A stretch of DNA of 64,000 nt from Deinococcus apachensis DSM 19763 (GCF_000381345.1 NZ_KB906403.1:72001-136000); one strand, 5' to 3'. Shown: positions 1-13,717, counted from the stretch's first letter. The notes: generated by a model from the sequence alone, not told the origin. A program made the numbers and translations.

Positions 1-122
1 TGGGTGATGCACCGGACAAGACCACCTTGGACGTCCCCTGAAGAGGAGCTGACCATTGGGATAGACGCTGAGGGCACGCGGGAGCACCCGCCTGACACTT
101 CCCCCACCCAGGAGGATTTCAG

Positions 123-401
123 ATGCACACCGAACCCCGCCGGGCCTCTTCCCTCCTCGTTCCCCTGCTCGCGCTGCTGCTCCTCGCGCTCGTCACCGCG
201 GTGGGAGGCTGGATCGCGGGCGGCGTGATCGCCGTGCTGGGGCTCCTGCTGCTCTCCACCGCCTCGGGCCGTCAGCGGGAACGGCGCGCCGGGGGAGGAA
301 CGGGTGGGGCGGGTTGGTCCGGCACCGACTCCTGGGGCGGGGACTCGGGCTGCGACTCGGGTGACGGCGGGGGGGATGGGGGGGGCTGCGGGGGAGAATG
401 A
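123..401 (+). CDS. Small membrane protein with Gly-rich tail
   Basis: A 92-residue protein of unknown function. A strong Shine-Dalgarno (AGGAGG, 9-10 nt before the ATG) supports the start. Residues about 9-45 form one long or two closely spaced hydrophobic segments. The rest is a low-complexity Gly/Ser/Asp tail that also contains Cys. The 3' 130 bases overlap the end of the convergent tilS-tadA gene, so the tail may be partly an accident of running into that gene. The hydrophobic part and the ribosome binding site make a real gene likely; no family is recognised. Confidence 0.55.
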   Translation: MHTEPRRASSLLVPLLALLLLALVTAVGGWIAGGVIAVLGLLLLSTASGRQRERRAGGGTGGAGWSGTDSWGGDSGCDSGDGGGDGGGCGGE

Positions 402-1999
402 TTCTGTTCCTCCCCCCGCCGCAGGGCGCGGAAGGTCCCGCGCAGCAGCCGGGCCGCCTCGCCCGCCCGGACGCCGCCCATGACGGACGGAGTGTGGCCC
501 CAGTGGGAGGCGAGCAGGTCACCCACCCCACCCAGCGCCCCCGCCTTGGGGTTGCGCGCCCCGTATACGAGGCGGGCGACCCGCGCCTCCAACGCCGCCC
601 CCAGGCACATTGGGCAGGGCTCCAGCGTGACGACGAGCGTGCAATTCGTCAGGTAAGGGGTGCCGAGCGTCCGGGTGGCGTCGCGCAGGGCGGCCAGTTC
701 CGCGTGGTGGGTCATGTCCCCATGTTCCCGGCTGGTGTTGCGCCCCCGGCCCACCACCCCCCCGTCCGGTCCCAGCACGACCGCGCCGACCGGCACCTCG
801 CCCACCCGCGCCGCCTCGTGGGCGAGGGCCAGGGCCTCCCCCATCGCCGTATGAAGGGGGTCTTCGGGAACGCCCGCCTCCTCGCGCGCCCCGGCAGCCC
901 AGAGGGAGGGCATGAGGCCCGCCCACCGCACATCGGCCCCCACGGCGAGGACGGGCACCCGGTCCCGTTCCCCGCGCGGCACCTTGGCGTCGGTGAATAC
1001 GTCGCTGAGCTTGCGCGTGCCACCGCTCAGGCGCGCCCGGTCCCCCGGCTGACGGGTACGGAGCGTCCAGCCGTCCGGGAGGGGAAAGTCGGGGGTGGGC
1101 CACGGCAGCGGTTGGAGGTGGAGCCGCCCGCCCGTCACGGTCACGTCACGAGCGGCGGGCAGGGTGACGTGCGCCGTCTCGCCCGCTCCAAGCGCTGCGG
1201 CGAGACGCTCGACGTGTTCAGCATGGTAGGGCAGGCCCGCGTCCGTCAACGCCCGCGTCACGTACCGGCGCAGGACGGCGGGAGACTGCTCACTCAGGGG
1301 GGCGTGCGCGGTCAGGCGGGCAGCGAGGTCTTCCAGCGCCGCGTCATCCTCGCGGGACAGGCGGGCCAGCCGTCCCAGTGCCTCCTCCACGCTGGGAAAA
1401 CGGGCACTCAGGAGGGGCAGGACGGCGGTCCGCAACCACGCGCGGGTCTGGGTGGGGTCGGCGTTGGTGGGGTCCTCGCGCCAGTCCTGACCCAGGGCGC
1501 GCAGGAAGGCCTCGACCTCGGCGCGGGAAACATCCAGCCAGGGGCGGCGCACCCGGCCCCGGACGGGAGGAATACCGTTCAGAACGGCCTCACCGCGCAG
1601 GAGTTGCATCAGCACCGTCTCCGCCTGGTCGCGGCGGGTGTGGGCGGTCAGGACAGCCCCAGCACCATACCGTTTCGCCGTCCGGCCCAGGAAGTCGTAG
1701 CGCACGCGGCGGGCGGCGTCCTCCACATTCCAGCCGCGCCGGGCCGCGACGGCCAGCACGTTCACCCGCGTTCCCTCGAAGGGCACGCCCAGCCCGCCCG
1801 CGAGGGTTCGCACCCAGGCCTTATCCACCGCCGAGTCCGGGCGCAGCGCGTGGTCGAGGTGGGCGGCGACGGGCTGGACTCCGGCGAGCAACAAGGCCCG
1901 CAGCAGTGCCACGCTGTCTGCCCCGCCCGATACGCCGACGACCACCACCCGCCCCGCATAGGGCGCGAGGGGGCGTTCCAGAATCGCAGGGGGCCTCAC
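272..1999 (-). CDS. tilS-tadA: tRNA(Ile)-lysidine synthase / tRNA adenosine deaminase fusion (TilS-TadA)
   Basis: A 575-residue two-domain tRNA modification enzyme. The N-terminal half is TilS, which makes lysidine at C34 of tRNA-Ile(CAU); its PP-loop ATP motif SGGADS lies at residues 24-29. From about residue 380 the protein is a complete TadA deaminase (A34 to inosine in tRNA-Arg), with zinc ligand and proton shuttle HAE at 432-434 and the PCPMC cysteines at 462 and 465. Both enzymes act on the wobble base, so the fusion is functionally coherent. The GTG start overlaps the stop of the DUF72 gene (GTGA), showing co-translation. The last 45 residues are a Pro/Ser-rich tail overlapping the opposite gene. 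I recall similar MesJ/deaminase fusions in other deinococci. Confidence 0.93.
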   Translation of the reverse strand: MRPPAILERPLAPYAGRVVVVGVSGGADSVALLRALLLAGVQPVAAHLDHALRPDSAVDKAWVRTLAGGLGVPFEGTRVNVLAVAARRGWNVEDAARRVRYDFLGRTAKRYGAGAVLTAHTRRDQAETVLMQLLRGEAVLNGIPPVRGRVRRPWLDVSRAEVEAFLRALGQDWREDPTNADPTQTRAWLRTAVLPLLSARFPSVEEALGRLARLSREDDAALEDLAARLTAHAPLSEQSPAVLRRYVTRALTDAGLPYHAEHVERLAAALGAGETAHVTLPAARDVTVTGGRLHLQPLPWPTPDFPLPDGWTLRTRQPGDRARLSGGTRKLSDVFTDAKVPRGERDRVPVLAVGADVRWAGLMPSLWAAGAREEAGVPEDPLHTAMGEALALAHEAARVGEVPVGAVVLGPDGGVVGRGRNTSREHGDMTHHAELAALRDATRTLGTPYLTNCTLVVTLEPCPMCLGAALEARVARLVYGARNPKAGALGGVGDLLASHWGHTPSVMGGVRAGEAARLLRGTFRALRRGEEQNHSPPQPPPSPPPSPESQPESPPQESVPDQPAPPVPPPARRSR

Positions 2000-2961
2000 C
2001 CCTCCACCCAGCCCGGCCAGGTCACTCCCAGCGCCTGTGCGAGGGCGAGCGCGTCGTGAGGGGCATGGGCGCCGATATCGTTGTCGAAGTAGACGTACAC
2101 GTCGCGGGGCTGCTGAGGAAGGGGCATGTCCGTGAGGCGCCGCGCGTCCGCAGGCTCACTGCCCGCCCGCCACGCCCGGACCCGCTCGGCCCAGGCGGCG
2201 ATCTCGCCGGGCTCGTACCCGCTGCGGTACAGCTCGCGGGAGCCGTGCAGGCGGACATAGACGAAGTCGGTCGTCACCTCCTCGATCAGTGGGAAGTGCC
2301 CCGCCGCGTCCGCGACGACGAGCGCGACCCCGTGACGGCGCAGCAACTCGGGCAGCTCGGGGGTGACGAAGCTCGCGTGCCGGACCTCCAGCGCGTGGCG
2401 CAGGGGCACGTCCCGTTCCGCCTGCGTCCACGCCTGGCCCTCCAGGTGCGCGTCGTGCTCGGTCGCCAGCCGCGCCGCCTCCCCCATCGAGCCCGGCAGC
2501 AGCGTCAGGAAGGCGTCCAGCACCTCCGGGGCGAAGCGCACCCCCTCGGGGAGTTGCCAGAGGACCGGCCCCAGACGGTCTCCCAGCCGCAGCAGCCCCG
2601 AAGCGAAGAAGTTCGCCAGCGGCGCCCGCACCCCCCGCAACTTCTTCATGTGGGTGACGAAGCGCCCGCCCTTGACCGCGAAGACAAATCCCGGCGCGGT
2701 CTGCGCGGCCCAGCGGGCGTAGGACTCCGGCTTCTGCAGCGCGTAGAACGACCCGTTGATCTCCACGCTGCCCAGTCGCCCGGCGAGATATTCCAGTTCG
2801 CGCCGCTGCGGGAGTCCCTGAGGGTAGAACGCGCCCCGCCAGTGCCGGTACGTCCAGCCGGAGGTGCCGATAAATACCCGGCCGGGCTGGGGGGAAGTGG
2901 GCGGGTCGGTCAAGGGGTCCTCGGGTCGGGAAGAGAGCGGTGCGGTTTCTCCCGGTCCCAC
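1996..2961 (-). CDS. DUF72 family protein
   Basis: A DUF72 (YecE-like) protein with a TIM-barrel fold and no firmly established activity. The family N-terminus is visible as FIGTSGWTYRHW, followed by conserved aromatic and acidic blocks (EINGSFY, FVYVRLHGS, YVYFDND). The GTG at 2961 opens the frame, but it has no ribosome binding site and lies inside a TAGTGT -10-like box. A TTG at 2913, preceded by GAGGA and starting just before the conserved domain, is a plausible alternative (305 aa). The stop overlaps the tilS-tadA GTG by 4 nt, so the two are probably one operon. Confidence 0.85.
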   Translation of the reverse strand: MGPGETAPLSSRPEDPLTDPPTSPQPGRVFIGTSGWTYRHWRGAFYPQGLPQRRELEYLAGRLGSVEINGSFYALQKPESYARWAAQTAPGFVFAVKGGRFVTHMKKLRGVRAPLANFFASGLLRLGDRLGPVLWQLPEGVRFAPEVLDAFLTLLPGSMGEAARLATEHDAHLEGQAWTQAERDVPLRHALEVRHASFVTPELPELLRRHGVALVVADAAGHFPLIEEVTTDFVYVRLHGSRELYRSGYEPGEIAAWAERVRAWRAGSEPADARRLTDMPLPQQPRDVYVYFDNDIGAHAPHDALALAQALGVTWPGWVEG

Positions 2962-2999
2962 ACTATGCCGTGGGAAGCGTCCGGGCGGGGACCTCCCCG

Positions 3000-3005
3000 T
3001 ACAAT
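3000..3005 (+). promoter_or_regulatory. -10 box (TACAAT) of the peroxiredoxin gene
   Basis: TACAAT ends 6 nt before the ATG at 3012, so transcription should begin at or next to the start codon. No convincing -35 element is visible. Confidence 0.6.
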
Positions 3006-3011
3006 GGCCCC

Positions 3012-3479
3012 ATGTCCCCCCGCGTCGGCCAGCCCGCCCCCGAGTTCGATGCCCGCAGCGACGACGGCCGCCCCATCCGCCTCGCCGACCTGCGGGGGCG
3101 CTGGGTGGTGCTGTACTTCTACCCCCGGGCGAACACGCCGGGCTGCTCCATTGAGGCGCAGCGGTTCGAGGCCGCCCTTCCCGAGTTCGAGCGCCTGGGC
3201 GCCACCGTGATCGGCGTGAGCACCGACACCGAGGCGCGTCAGGCCAATTTCCGCGACTTCTGCGGCCTCAGCTTCCCGCTCATCCCCGATGGGGACCGCA
3301 CCCTGTCGCGCACCTACGGGGTGATGGGCGGCCTGGGCGGGCTGCTCGGCATAGCGGCCCGGCAGACCTTCCTGATCGACCCGACCGGGAAGGTCGCGCA
3401 CCACTGGTCCAGCGTGAACCCGCAGACCCACGCGGCGGAAGTGCTGCGCTGGCTCCAGGGCCAGGCGGTGCGGGCGTAG
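3012..3479 (+). CDS. bcp: Thiol peroxidase, Bcp/PrxQ-type peroxiredoxin
   Basis: A 155-residue AhpC/TSA-fold peroxiredoxin that reduces peroxides with a thiol donor in the cytoplasm. The peroxidatic cysteine is C45 in the TPGC motif, and YFYPRANTPGC is typical of the Bcp subfamily. The resolving cysteine found five residues later in many Bcp proteins is Gln50 here; the only other cysteine is C84 (DFCGL). It is therefore a 1-Cys or atypical 2-Cys enzyme. The start was chosen because it begins the conserved domain and sits 6 nt after a -10 box. It is transcribed divergently from the DUF72 gene, and peroxide removal fits an oxidation-resistant host. Confidence 0.9.
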   Translation: MSPRVGQPAPEFDARSDDGRPIRLADLRGRWVVLYFYPRANTPGCSIEAQRFEAALPEFERLGATVIGVSTDTEARQANFRDFCGLSFPLIPDGDRTLSRTYGVMGGLGGLLGIAARQTFLIDPTGKVAHHWSSVNPQTHAAEVLRWLQGQAVRA

Positions 3480-3481
3480 CC

Positions 3482-3928
3482 TCAGCGTCCCCGACCTTCT
3501 GAGGGCCGGTCCGCCGAGCTGGGACTTCCCGGAATCACCGGCCCCTGCGGGTACAGCCAGCGCAGGAAGACGAGGAACAGCCCGATCACGGTCGCGGTGC
3601 TTGTGGTGAGAAAGGCGATGATCACGCCGCTCTCCAGCCGGAAGGGGCGCCCGTTCAGCTCGCCCCAGCCGAGGGCCAGGGTCAGCACCACGTCGGCGAC
3701 CAGCCACGCCGTCGCCAGGACGAAGACAGCTCCGCCGATCACCAAGCGTAGCAGGCGCTGGTCCACGGCCTCGCGGTAGCGCAGCTCGCGGGTGCGGCGC
3801 TCCAGCTCGGTGGCGCCCGAGTCGCTCAGCCGCTGCTCGACCTCCAGGCCGCTCCGCACCACCCGGTCTATCGGGTTGGTCTCGGGCGTGGAAGGCGGTG
3901 GGAAGAACGGGCCGGGTTCGGTCGGCAT
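3482..3928 (-). CDS. Two-TM protein, candidate toxin of a Panacea-type pair
   Basis: A 148-residue protein with a cytoplasmic N-terminal region (about 1-60, charged, with predicted helix at 40-58), two transmembrane helices (about 62-86 and 101-125) and a short polar tail. Its ATG overlaps the TGA of the upstream Panacea-domain gene (TGATG), implying translational coupling. Panacea antitoxins are known to pair with diverse toxins, including small membrane-active ones. By position and topology this is the toxin candidate; the sequence itself matches no toxin family I recognise. The stop lies 2 nt from the convergent peroxiredoxin stop. Confidence 0.6.
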   Translation of the reverse strand: MPTEPGPFFPPPSTPETNPIDRVVRSGLEVEQRLSDSGATELERRTRELRYREAVDQRLLRLVIGGAVFVLATAWLVADVVLTLALGWGELNGRPFRLESGVIIAFLTTSTATVIGLFLVFLRWLYPQGPVIPGSPSSADRPSEGRGR

Positions 3929-4410
3929 CAGGCGCTGCGGGCGAGACTGGTGTAGTACTCGCGGGTCACCTCGTTGGGGATCAGGTCATTCGGCAGGCCG
4001 TACGTCAGGGTCCACGGGCTGCCCTGGAGGTGGGTCAGGCGCGACAGCTCCTCGCCGTCCATCTGCCCGTAATTGCGCCACACGCTCCGCACGACCTCCA
4101 GCGCGTCGGGGTCGGCGCTTAGATCGGGTTCGCCGGGAGCGACGGGCAGAATATCGTCCGGGCGCAGCGTCCGCTCGCCGCGCCAGTAGTCCCAGAGCTT
4201 GCGGACCACCGGCCCGTGCCGCCAGGCATGCACCGTGTTGTAGATCAGGGACCGCCCCAGCAGCGCCAGGGTCCACCCGTGCGCGATGTACACCAGCTTG
4301 TGAACCTGCATCTGCGTCAGCGTGCGTCCCTCGGCCCGCGCGAGGTCGAGGAATGCATTTGCCACCACCTCGGCGGCATATCCAGTCCGGGTCGGGTCAG
4401 CAACGGTCAT
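3928..4410 (-). CDS. Panacea-domain (DUF4065/SocA-like) protein, candidate antitoxin
   Basis: A 160-residue protein of the Panacea (DUF4065, SocA/GepA) family. Diagnostic blocks are the N-terminal helix AAEVVANAFLDLA, QVHKLVYIAHGW, the motif YNTVHAWRHGPVV, and a C-terminal YYTSL. Family members neutralise many toxin types or act as proteolysis adaptors. The start has a strong Shine-Dalgarno (AAAGGAGG) and a plausible promoter just upstream at about 4420-4460 (TTGAAC, then TACGCT). It is the first gene of a two-gene operon with the overlapping membrane protein, the usual antitoxin-toxin order. Confidence 0.85.
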   Translation of the reverse strand: MTVADPTRTGYAAEVVANAFLDLARAEGRTLTQMQVHKLVYIAHGWTLALLGRSLIYNTVHAWRHGPVVRKLWDYWRGERTLRPDDILPVAPGEPDLSADPDALEVVRSVWRNYGQMDGEELSRLTHLQGSPWTLTYGLPNDLIPNEVTREYYTSLARSA

Positions 4411-4512
4411 AGGCGGCCTCCTTTCTGATCACAGCGTAACACAAGCGGCCTACGTTCAAGAAAGGATAAGGGACCGTCCTCCATGGGGTGACGGTCCCTC
4501 GGCTCGCGGCGC

Positions 4513-5874
<1,362 letters not shown>

Positions 5875-5924
5875 TGGGAACTCCTGAATAAATTGGAGGG
5901 AATTAGGGCGGTTGCATCGCAGGG

Positions 5925-6016
5925 GGACCCCTCCGGGCCATCTCCCTCTCAAGGGAGGCAAGGCGTTACCCTGACTCCCTTTGAGGGGAGCTGTCAGCGA
6001 AGCTGACTGAGGGGTT
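5925..6016 (-). repeat. Dispersed multi-hairpin repeat, copy 1
   Basis: Read on the minus strand, this contains the stem CAGTCAGC/GCTGACAG, then CTCCC/GGGAG-type stems and a block ending GGCCCGGAGGGG. A related copy lies at 50730-50845 in the opposite orientation. It fills most of the gap between kamA and the aminotransferase gene, so it would be transcribed as part of that operon. It has no coding potential. Confidence 0.8.
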
Positions 6017-6025
6017 GTATGCGAC

Positions 6026-7474
<1,449 letters not shown>

Positions 7475-7619
7475 AGGTCCTCCTGGAATGAAGCGAAATG
7501 TAATGTCTTGCCTTTATTCTCAGAATTTCCGCCCTGCTTTGGAAGGCGCACGGCCCAGCTTTATGGCAGGTGAGGCCGGGCGCCAAACTGGCAAACGCCA
7601 CTTCCGACCTTGCAATTGA

Positions 7620-7625
7620 TAAGAT
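7620..7625 (+). promoter_or_regulatory. -10 box (TAAGAT) of the Lrp-family gene
   Basis: TAAGAT lies 6 nt before the ATG at 7632, giving a leaderless mRNA. The 157-nt region shared with divergent kamA is AT-richer than its surroundings and is the obvious place for Lrp binding. Confidence 0.6.
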
Positions 7626-7631
7626 GCTCCC

Positions 7632-8093
7632 ATGAAGCAGCACGGCGGCTCCCTCGATCCCCTCGACCACCGCATCCTGGAAGAACTCCAGACCGATTCC
7701 CGCCTGAGCATGCGCGAACTGGGGCGCCGGGTCGGGCTCTCGGCGCCCGCCGTCACTGAGCGGGTGCGGCGGCTGGAGGACGCGGGCGTGATCCTGGGCT
7801 ACGGGGTGCGGGTGGCGTCCAAGCCCCTGGGGCGCACCATCACTGCCTTTATCGGTGTGCAGGACAGCGGGCGCAACGACCCTACCCTGATCCGCTGGGC
7901 GAAGAAAAACGACGGCGTGCTCGAATGCCACAGCGTCACGGGCGACAACTCCTGCATCCTGAAAGTCGCTGTGCCGGACGTGGGCGCCCTTGAAAACATG
8001 CTCGGGGACCTGATCGCCATGGGCTTTACCTGCGACACGAGCATCGTGCTCAGTACGCCGCTGGAGGGGAAATTGCTGCTGCCGCCGAGGTGA
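7632..8093 (+). CDS. Lrp/AsnC family transcriptional regulator
   Basis: A 153-residue feast/famine regulator. The N-terminal winged helix-turn-helix (about 8-60, LDHRILEELQTDSRLSM then APAVTERVRRLEDAG) is followed by the RAM effector-binding domain. In the family, amino acids binding between RAM dimers change DNA binding. Its position opposite kamA and the aminotransferase gene suggests that it senses lysine or a related amino acid and controls that operon and itself. The start is supported by the adjacent -10 box. Confidence 0.9.
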   Translation: MKQHGGSLDPLDHRILEELQTDSRLSMRELGRRVGLSAPAVTERVRRLEDAGVILGYGVRVASKPLGRTITAFIGVQDSGRNDPTLIRWAKKNDGVLECHSVTGDNSCILKVAVPDVGALENMLGDLIAMGFTCDTSIVLSTPLEGKLLLPPR

Positions 8094-8099
8094 GGGGGA

Positions 8100-8954
8100 T
8101 CAACCCCGTTCTTCGGCAGAGAGGCCGCGGCGCCACAACACCTCAAGGGCAGTGCGCTTGACGGTCTGATCTTCCTCCAGGGCCAGCCTCCGCAAGGTCT
8201 CCTCCAACCGCGCGTCCCGGCAATAGCTCTCCAGGAGGGGCACGGTGGCGCGGCGGACACGGATGCTGGGATCACCCAGGGCCATGGCGATCAGCGTGGG
8301 CAACAGGTCCACGGCGGGCACCAGAGGACTGAGCTTGCAGGCATCGCAGCTTAGGGAATGGAGGGCGGCGCGGCGAACACGTGAAACGGGGTCACTCAGG
8401 AGATGCCGCAGAGGTTCGGCGCACCGTTCATCCACCAGATGGTCCAGGGCATTCGCGCAGTCGAAGCGGACCCGGGGTTGCCCGTGGCCCAGCCCCTCGA
8501 TCAACCCGCCCACCACATCCGCGAGTTCGCCGGAAGCGTCCAGATGCTTCCGTACGGCCAGAATGTCGTGGAGGGGCATACGCGCGAAGCGGGCGCCGAG
8601 GGCCTGGGGGTCGTGGTGCCGTGACCAGGTCAGCAAAGACGCCGCCAGGTCATGAACGAACTGCCGACGCGCCAAGCGGCGTTCGGCGCGAGGGTCGGGT
8701 GCAGCCATCGCGAACCGCTCCACCGCTTCGACATATGTCTTGAGCCTCGCCCAGCCCGGAAACCCGTACTCCCATGCGAGGACGAACTGGGCGTCGGCCA
8801 GCCGCGCCCGCCTGTCCTCCAGGGTCACGAGCCGGGGCAGGTACACCGAGAAACGCTCTCGTGCCCCCGGGTGGCCGGAGAGGAAGGCTTTGAGCAGACT
8901 CTTGGCCTGCCTCCTGAGGTGTTCGAGGCTGGGCGCGGCGGGCAGTTGGCGCAT
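8100..8954 (-). CDS. HEAT-repeat protein
   Basis: A 284-residue protein built largely of HEAT/PBS-lyase-type helical repeats in its C-terminal half (for example VRFDCANALDHL, VRRAALHSLSCDACKL, VRRATVPLLESYC). The first 70 residues (EHLRRQAKSLLKAF, LADAQFVLAWEYGFPGWARLK) resemble the N-terminal segment often found on ankyrin and HEAT proteins. HEAT repeats usually mediate protein binding, so no reaction can be assigned. An AAAGGGAG ribosome binding site supports the start. It is convergent with the Lrp gene. Confidence 0.8.
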   Translation of the reverse strand: MRQLPAAPSLEHLRRQAKSLLKAFLSGHPGARERFSVYLPRLVTLEDRRARLADAQFVLAWEYGFPGWARLKTYVEAVERFAMAAPDPRAERRLARRQFVHDLAASLLTWSRHHDPQALGARFARMPLHDILAVRKHLDASGELADVVGGLIEGLGHGQPRVRFDCANALDHLVDERCAEPLRHLLSDPVSRVRRAALHSLSCDACKLSPLVPAVDLLPTLIAMALGDPSIRVRRATVPLLESYCRDARLEETLRRLALEEDQTVKRTALEVLWRRGLSAEERG

Positions 8955-9171
8955 GACGGCTCCCTTTCGAGAGGCCCCGAGTCCACGGTGGCGGGCCGAA
9001 AGGAAGGTCAGGGTTGTCGGGGGTGGGACTCGGCAGTGGGCTGTGCCCTTTCCGTGGACAGGAGGCGGCTGAACCGCGCTGGGACCAGCTTACACGGTCG
9101 CCGCCCGGGAACAGCAGGGGAACCGACGTAGCCCGGGTGAGCGAAATGGCGGGGCTGACCCCACGCGGCCC

Positions 9172-10226
<1,055 letters not shown>

Positions 10227-10230
<4 letters not shown>

Positions 10231-10838
10231 GCCCGCACCTCTTCGCGCCGCGCCCGGTACTCCCGCACGAGCATCAGAAAATTCCGCAGCATCGCCATGC
10301 CGCCCTCCGTGGCGATGCTCTCGGGGTGGAACTGTACGCCGAAGACGGGGTAGTCACGGTGACGCAGCGCCATGAGAACTTCTTCCTGCGGGTCGGTTGT
10401 CCAGGCGACGGGCACGAGTTCGGGCGGCAGATCACGCACCACGAGGGAATGGTAACGGGTGACGCGCACCTCATCTTCCAACCCAGCGAAGAGGCCCGAG
10501 CCGTCGTGCCGCACCGCGCTCGTCTTGCCGTGGACGGGTAGAGCGGCCCGCCCGACCGTTGCCCCGAACGCCTCCCCGATGCTCTGGTGGCCGAGGCAAA
10601 CGCCAAGTGTTGGGTATGTCGGCCCCAGTTCGCGGATCACGTCGACACTCAGGCCCGCCTCACGCGGCGTGCAGGGCCCGGGCGAGACGACGATGGCTTC
10701 GGGGTTGAGCTTCCGCACGTCCTCCAGCGTGAATTGATCGTTGCGCCAGACGGTCAATTCACAACCCAACTCGCCGAAGTATTGGACGAGGTTGTAGGTG
10801 AAGGAGTCGTAGTTGTCGATCAGCAAAATCCGAGTCAT
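10227..10838 (-). CDS. trpG: Anthranilate synthase component II (glutamine amidotransferase)
   Basis: A 203-residue class I glutamine amidotransferase supplying ammonia to TrpE. The catalytic triad is C81 (GVCLGHQ), H171 and E173 (QFHPES). The N-terminal LLIDNYDSFTYNL is typical of TrpG/PabA. It could also serve p-aminobenzoate synthesis, since no separate pabA is seen here. It overlaps trpD downstream and the Imm53-like frame upstream, each by 4 nt, so translation of trpG may depend on ribosomes finishing the Imm53 frame. Confidence 0.94.
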
Positions 10839-11210
10839 TCTTCTCCCTCAACCGCGTCAGCCCACGGAAAACTCTTGATTTTAAGGACTGGCGCAGCCCA
10901 AGCTCTAAAAACCGAGATCGGCTCGCCAAGATTCATAGGTCCGCCTGCGCCTTCAAAACACCCATTCAAGACGGACCACATAACCCAGCCGTGTTCATGC
11001 CGCTCGACCTGAATTTTCTCAAAAGGCTTGTCCTCCAACCCAGTTCCGAGAAGGCGTACTCTGAGCCTCCATCCCGGATTATCAACGGTTGAAGTCTTTG
11101 CCCCGTACCCATGCTCCCAGTCCCATCGCACATCGCGTAATACCAGCCCTGAAGCCACCTTAAGGGATCTGGCGAATCCAGCGTTTCTTGAATGCGTGCC
11201 CGTCGCCCCA

Positions 11211-11214
<4 letters not shown>
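10835..11214 (-). pseudogene. Imm53-family immunity protein, frameshifted, inside the trp operon
   Basis: Two overlapping frames together encode one Imm53-like immunity protein of about 126 residues. The upstream frame gives RWLQGWYYAMCDG; the downstream frame gives DWEHGYGAKTSTVDNPGW, then RLLGTGLEDKPFE and GCFEGAGGPMNL. One missing G in the GGG at 11122-11124 (coding strand GATGGGACTGG, expected GATGGGGAC) breaks the frame. The gene start overlaps the trpE stop (GTGA) and its end overlaps the trpG start (ATGA), so it was built into the operon as a coupled cistron. Imm53 proteins normally neutralise polymorphic toxins; no toxin gene is nearby. The break may be a sequencing error. Confidence 0.8.
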
Positions 11215-12641
<1,427 letters not shown>

Positions 12642-12685
12642 GGGGCTCCTGTGGGGCACAGTGCTGAGGGGCGAAGGGGCAATGG

Positions 12686-12720
12686 AAAACGCGCCCGGTG
12701 GGAAGTTCCACCTGGGCGCG
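12686..12720 (-). terminator. trp attenuator terminator
   Basis: On the minus strand the arm CGCGCCCAGGTGG (12720-12708) pairs with CCACCGGGCGCG (12701-12690), with one bulged A, followed by TTTT. The 5' arm contains CCCAGG, which can instead pair with CCTGGG (plus 12751-12756) inside the leader peptide frame to give an antiterminator. Confidence 0.85.
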
Positions 12721-12745
12721 TCCGGCGTGCTGGACAAACGGCGCA

Positions 12746-12793
<48 letters not shown>

Positions 12794-12799
12794 GGGGGC

Positions 12800-12805
12800 A
12801 GGATA
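12800..12805 (-). promoter_or_regulatory. -10 box (TATCCT) of the trp operon
   Basis: TATCCT sits 6 nt upstream of the leader peptide ATG at 12793. No good -35 hexamer is visible 17 nt upstream. Confidence 0.65.
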
Positions 12806-12924
12806 GCGCGGCTGCGAGGCGGCATACCAGCCCCCAACCCGCACATTCGTTTACACAACCCCTTCCGTACAGGGCTGGGCTCCTGCTTGCAGTCCGCAGG
12901 AGGCTGTCCTGAGAGCATGGGCGC

Positions 12925-13572
12925 ATGGATGACAAGCCCGGTTCCACGCTCCCGGCGCAGGCCTTTCGCCGAATGGACGAGACCCCTGACGAGCTCTTCT
13001 ACGCGCAGCCGCGTTTCGTGACCCACATCGACGACCTCGCCATCGCCGCCGTGACGCAGCTCTACCGCGAGTTCTTCCCGCCGGATGGGCAGATTCTCGA
13101 CCTGATGAGCTCCTGGGTCAGCCACCTGCCGCCCGAGGTCGAGTACGCGGGCGTCACGGGGCTGGGCCTGAACGCCGCCGAACTCGCGCGCAACCCCCGG
13201 CTGACCCGGCGCGTGGTGCAGAACCTCAACGCCGATCCGCACCTGCCCTTCGACCCGGCCACCTTCGACGGCTGCGGCATCTGCGTGTCCATCGACTACC
13301 TGACCGACCCCGTGACGGTGCTGCGCGAGGTGGGCCGGGTGCTGAAACCCGGGGCGCCCGTCGTCATCACCTTTTCCAACCGCTGCTTCCCGACGAAGGC
13401 GGTCGCCATCTGGCACGCCCTCGACGACGCCGGGCACGTCGCCCTCGTTCAGGAGTTGCTGCGGGCGGCGGGCACCTTTATTGGCATTCAGGGCCTGGAC
13501 CGCAGCCCACGCCCCCGCCGCGCGGACCCGCTCTACGCGGTGGTGGGTCGGGCAGTTCAGGAGGAGGGGTAG
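12925..13572 (+). CDS. Class I SAM-dependent methyltransferase
   Basis: A 215-residue protein with a Rossmann-like methyltransferase core: ILDLMSSWVSHLP corresponds to motif I (unusually poor in glycine), ADPHLPFDPATFDGCGICVSIDYL to the motif II/III region, and REVGRVLKPGAPVVITFSNRCFP to the later strands. The substrate is not predictable from sequence. It stands alone, transcribed away from the trp promoter region. The start codon is the first ATG giving the family-like N-terminus; no clear ribosome binding site is seen. Confidence 0.75.
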   Translation: MDDKPGSTLPAQAFRRMDETPDELFYAQPRFVTHIDDLAIAAVTQLYREFFPPDGQILDLMSSWVSHLPPEVEYAGVTGLGLNAAELARNPRLTRRVVQNLNADPHLPFDPATFDGCGICVSIDYLTDPVTVLREVGRVLKPGAPVVITFSNRCFPTKAVAIWHALDDAGHVALVQELLRAAGTFIGIQGLDRSPRPRRADPLYAVVGRAVQEEG

Positions 13573-13717
13573 CCAGTGATGGCTTGAGGGATACGCTCAC
13601 AAGGTTCTCTTGAAAAAGAGCGGCCCATAAGGCAAAAAATCTCCTCTCTCTTGACGCGCAGAGCTGCCTGCAGAGGGGGTGAGCGGGCCGAGCGTTAGGG
13701 CGGGACGCGGAAAGCTT

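Noticed and set aside
398..2059. A 553-codon plus-strand frame opposite tilS-tadA
   Set aside because: It is the mirror of a high-GC coding gene; the translation lacks any domain and is rich in Gly, Arg, Pro and His, as expected for a shadow frame.
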